Shown here one piece after another: positions 61,501 to 62,805 of a DNA stretch of 62,805 nucleotides. Position 1 is the first letter of the stretch, and every line of letters starts with the position of its first letter. A model generated the notes under the pieces. The model saw only the letters and a program-made list of their open reading frames with translations. It searched no databases and was not told the DNA's origin. Source of the DNA: Actinomycetes bacterium (GTDB lineage Bacteria; Actinomycetota; Actinomycetes; Nanopelagicales; Nanopelagicaceae); contig JANYCW010000024.1 in the NCBI GenBank assembly GCA_025360085.1, positions 1-62,805 on the forward strand. Reading direction: 5' to 3'. A program made the position numbers and the translations under genes.

Positions 61501-62028
61501 TTACTCCTTTACCTGGACTGCAATGTTTCCGGCTTGAGTTGTCCGATAGAGAACAGTTTGGAGATGCTCGGTATAGAGAACTAACTCTTCATTATCGGCA
61601 CGGAAAATCTCATAGCTAACTCGAATGAGACCCATGGTTTCGTACTTTGGGCTCTTCTCAAGCAAAGTCCGCATTCCATAAATGGTGTCACCTATAAATG
61701 TCGGCTTTATGAAACGTAGTTTGTCGTAGCCATAGCTAAATGTATTAACGTTGTTATGAGCAAAAAGTCCTAAGCCATAACTAAAGACCATCGCCCCTGG
61801 CACTAACCGTCTTTTGAACAATCCATGCTCGCGAGCCCAAATATCATCCCCCACGTATGGATGCATATCTAAAACAAGGGAGTTAAAGAGCATAACTTCG
61901 CCTTCGGAGATAGTTCGCCGTAGTGAACGATCAACTTCACCCACCTCATAATCCTCATACAGTTGTACGTCTTGATTCCAAACTGGAATTTCGTAACGTG
62001 ACACGGGATCTGGATTTGGATTCTTCAT
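61501..62028 (-). CDS. MaoC-family dehydratase
   Basis: This hot-dog-fold R-specific enoyl-CoA hydratase-like protein of 175 residues contains the [13 protein letters not shown] segment and the [11 protein letters not shown] core seen in MaoC enzymes. Its substrate is likely a CoA thioester. With the CaiB transferase upstream and two oxidoreductases downstream, it looks like part of a CoA-dependent degradation of a branched or hydroxylated acid. It follows the CaiB gene by 15 bp and precedes Gfo by 3 bp. GAGAGG precedes the ATG. Confidence 0.83.
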   Translation of the reverse strand: MKNPNPDPVSRYEIPVWNQDVQLYEDYEVGEVDRSLRRTISEGEVMLFNSLVLDMHPYVGDDIWAREHGLFKRRLVPGAMVFSYGLGLFAHNNVNTFSYGYDKLRFIKPTFIGDTIYGMRTLLEKSPKYETMGLIRVSYEIFRADNEELVLYTEHLQTVLYRTTQAGNIAVQVKE

Positions 62029-62043
62029 TTTCTATAAGCCTCT

Positions 62044-62805
62044 CTATATCCCAAACTCTTGGCGGATCTTTTCAGTGTCTTCCCCAACGTGAGGAGCACC
62101 TTTTGAACTTTTGATGGGATGTCCATCGATTCGAATCGGTGAACGTGTTGTCTTAATTTCAATCTTTTTTGAGCCATCGATTGACGTACGAGTAACAGTC
62201 TGTGTCATGTCTAGTTCCTTGAAACCATCATGTGCGATCAATTCAGGCAAAGTGAGTACCGGCGCGCACCAAATATCTGCCGCATCTAGAATCTCCAACC
62301 AGTGTTTGGTCTCTTGAGTTAAAATCCATTTTGAAAGGATATTTGTAATCTCTTCTTGCTCACTCCACCAACTCTTTGGATCCTCATACCGATTTAAATC
62401 AATTCCAAGTAGTGTCCCAAGAGGCGGAATGGGCGTCATTGCAATTGCCATGTATCCATTTGAGGTCTTATAAATGCCATATGGTGCTGGCAAGAATGCA
62501 TGCGCGCCACTACCGCGTTTGACTATCACATTCGGATCAAAGAGATTGGCAGTAATTAACTCAAATTGCAGATCTAACATAGATTCAAGCAGACTTGATT
62601 CCACGAGGCCACCCTTGCCTGTTCTCTCACGTCGAAGCAACAGTGCCGTAATCCCGTGAGCCAAATGTGTTGAAGTAAAGATATCGGCCACCGCTAACCC
62701 GACCGGGACTGGAGGATCGCCGGCTTTACCGTTGAGCCAAGGCAGACCCGATATCGATTGCGCTAGCAAATCCTGACCTGGCCGATCTTTAAAAGGTCCA
62801 GTTGA
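62044..62805 (-). CDS. CaiB/BaiF family class III CoA-transferase (partial, 5' end beyond window)
   Basis: The frame stays open to the window edge, so the N-terminal part is missing. The visible 254 residues begin STGPFKDRPGQDLLAQSISGL and contain GLAVADIFTSTH and LLRRERTGKGGLVESSLLE, which are CaiB family segments around the CoA-binding site. These enzymes transfer CoA between an acyl-CoA and a carboxylic acid. It opens the minus-strand cluster CaiB-MaoC-Gfo-SDR. The specific acids are unknown. Confidence 0.88.
   Translation of the reverse strand, partial: STGPFKDRPGQDLLAQSISGLPWLNGKAGDPPVPVGLAVADIFTSTHLAHGITALLLRRERTGKGGLVESSLLESMLDLQFELITANLFDPNVIVKRGSGAHAFLPAPYGIYKTSNGYMAIAMTPIPPLGTLLGIDLNRYEDPKSWWSEQEEITNILSKWILTQETKHWLEILDAADIWCAPVLTLPELIAHDGFKELDMTQTVTRTSIDGSKKIEIKTTRSPIRIDGHPIKSSKGAPHVGEDTEKIRQEFGI

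Noticed and set aside
1-62805. tRNA, rRNA, tmRNA, insertion sequences, integrases, CRISPR arrays
   Set aside because: No intergenic region shows tRNA-like arms, rRNA cores, transposase genes or spaced repeats. All gaps are under about 220 bases and are accounted for.

Overview
The window is a compact, moderately AT-rich actinobacterial chromosome segment. I place it in a streamlined freshwater lineage of the Nanopelagicales (acI) type. The evidence is a SAM-IV riboswitch, a septation protein SepH homologue, a DUF7455 zinc protein beside the principal sigma factor, a class II DAHP synthase near a PASTA Ser/Thr kinase, a divergent glgC/glgM pair, and a very high gene density. Convergent genes overlap or abut, and operon genes mostly join by ATGA or 0-bp junctions. 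No gene-free stretch exceeds about 220 bases. I see no rRNA, tRNA, CRISPR array, insertion sequence or phage gene. The genus-level placement is inference.

Layout. (1) 1-10.3 kb: a cation/calcium exchanger, then carotenoid genes in two divergent blocks: crtA-like, cruF, cruG, crtD-like, and then crtE-crtI-crtB. A CDP-alcohol phosphatidyltransferase and metF lie between them. No lycopene cyclase is present, so the predicted product is an acyclic, hydroxylated, possibly ketolated and glycosylated carotenoid. (2) 10.2-16 kb: a TPP riboswitch in front of pnuT and an overlapping P-loop kinase, a PASTA Ser/Thr kinase, endonuclease IV, an EamA transporter and a threonine aldolase. (3) 16-24 kb: ogt, class II DAHP synthase, a phosphofructokinase with pyrophosphate-type active-site residues, xylulokinase, glgC/glgM and a second EamA transporter. 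(4) 23.8-29.2 kb, minus strand: the conserved block rplS-lepB-rnhB-yraN-comM-dprA, followed by era. (5) 29.3-46 kb: an inositol-phosphatase family enzyme, a broken MFS gene, sepH, corA, an alkaline-phosphatase-superfamily enzyme, pseudouridine catabolism (psuG and a PfkB kinase), a parC without its C-terminal domain, an ABC-F protein, parE, DUF7455, CDGSH, a principal sigma factor with a very long lysine-rich N-terminus, and metX-metY under a SAM-IV riboswitch. (6) 46-52.7 kb: DUF4192, a secreted PKD protein, a Nudix hydrolase, a heme-type ABC importer (hmuTUV) divergent from two secreted proteins that share a four-cysteine domain, and a TetR regulator. (7) 52.7-62.8 kb: DinG helicase, pyruvate phosphate dikinase, and a catabolic cluster (FMN 2-hydroxyacid dehydrogenase, FAH hydrolase, SDR, Gfo/Idh, MaoC, and a CaiB CoA-transferase cut by the window edge).

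How the parts work together. The PPi-type phosphofructokinase and pyruvate phosphate dikinase suggest pyrophosphate-saving, reversible glycolysis feeding the glgC/glgM storage-glucan branch. Two riboswitches (TPP, SAM-IV) control thiamine uptake and methionine synthesis. At least fourteen genes carry a TAnnnT -10 box 6-7 nt before the start codon, which points to widespread leaderless transcription. The most unusual observations are the metF/crtE back-to-back leaderless promoters, the two cysteine-patterned secreted proteins next to the heme importer with an operator-like palindrome, the ParC truncation, the sigma-factor N-terminus, and the MFS gene with an internal deletion.
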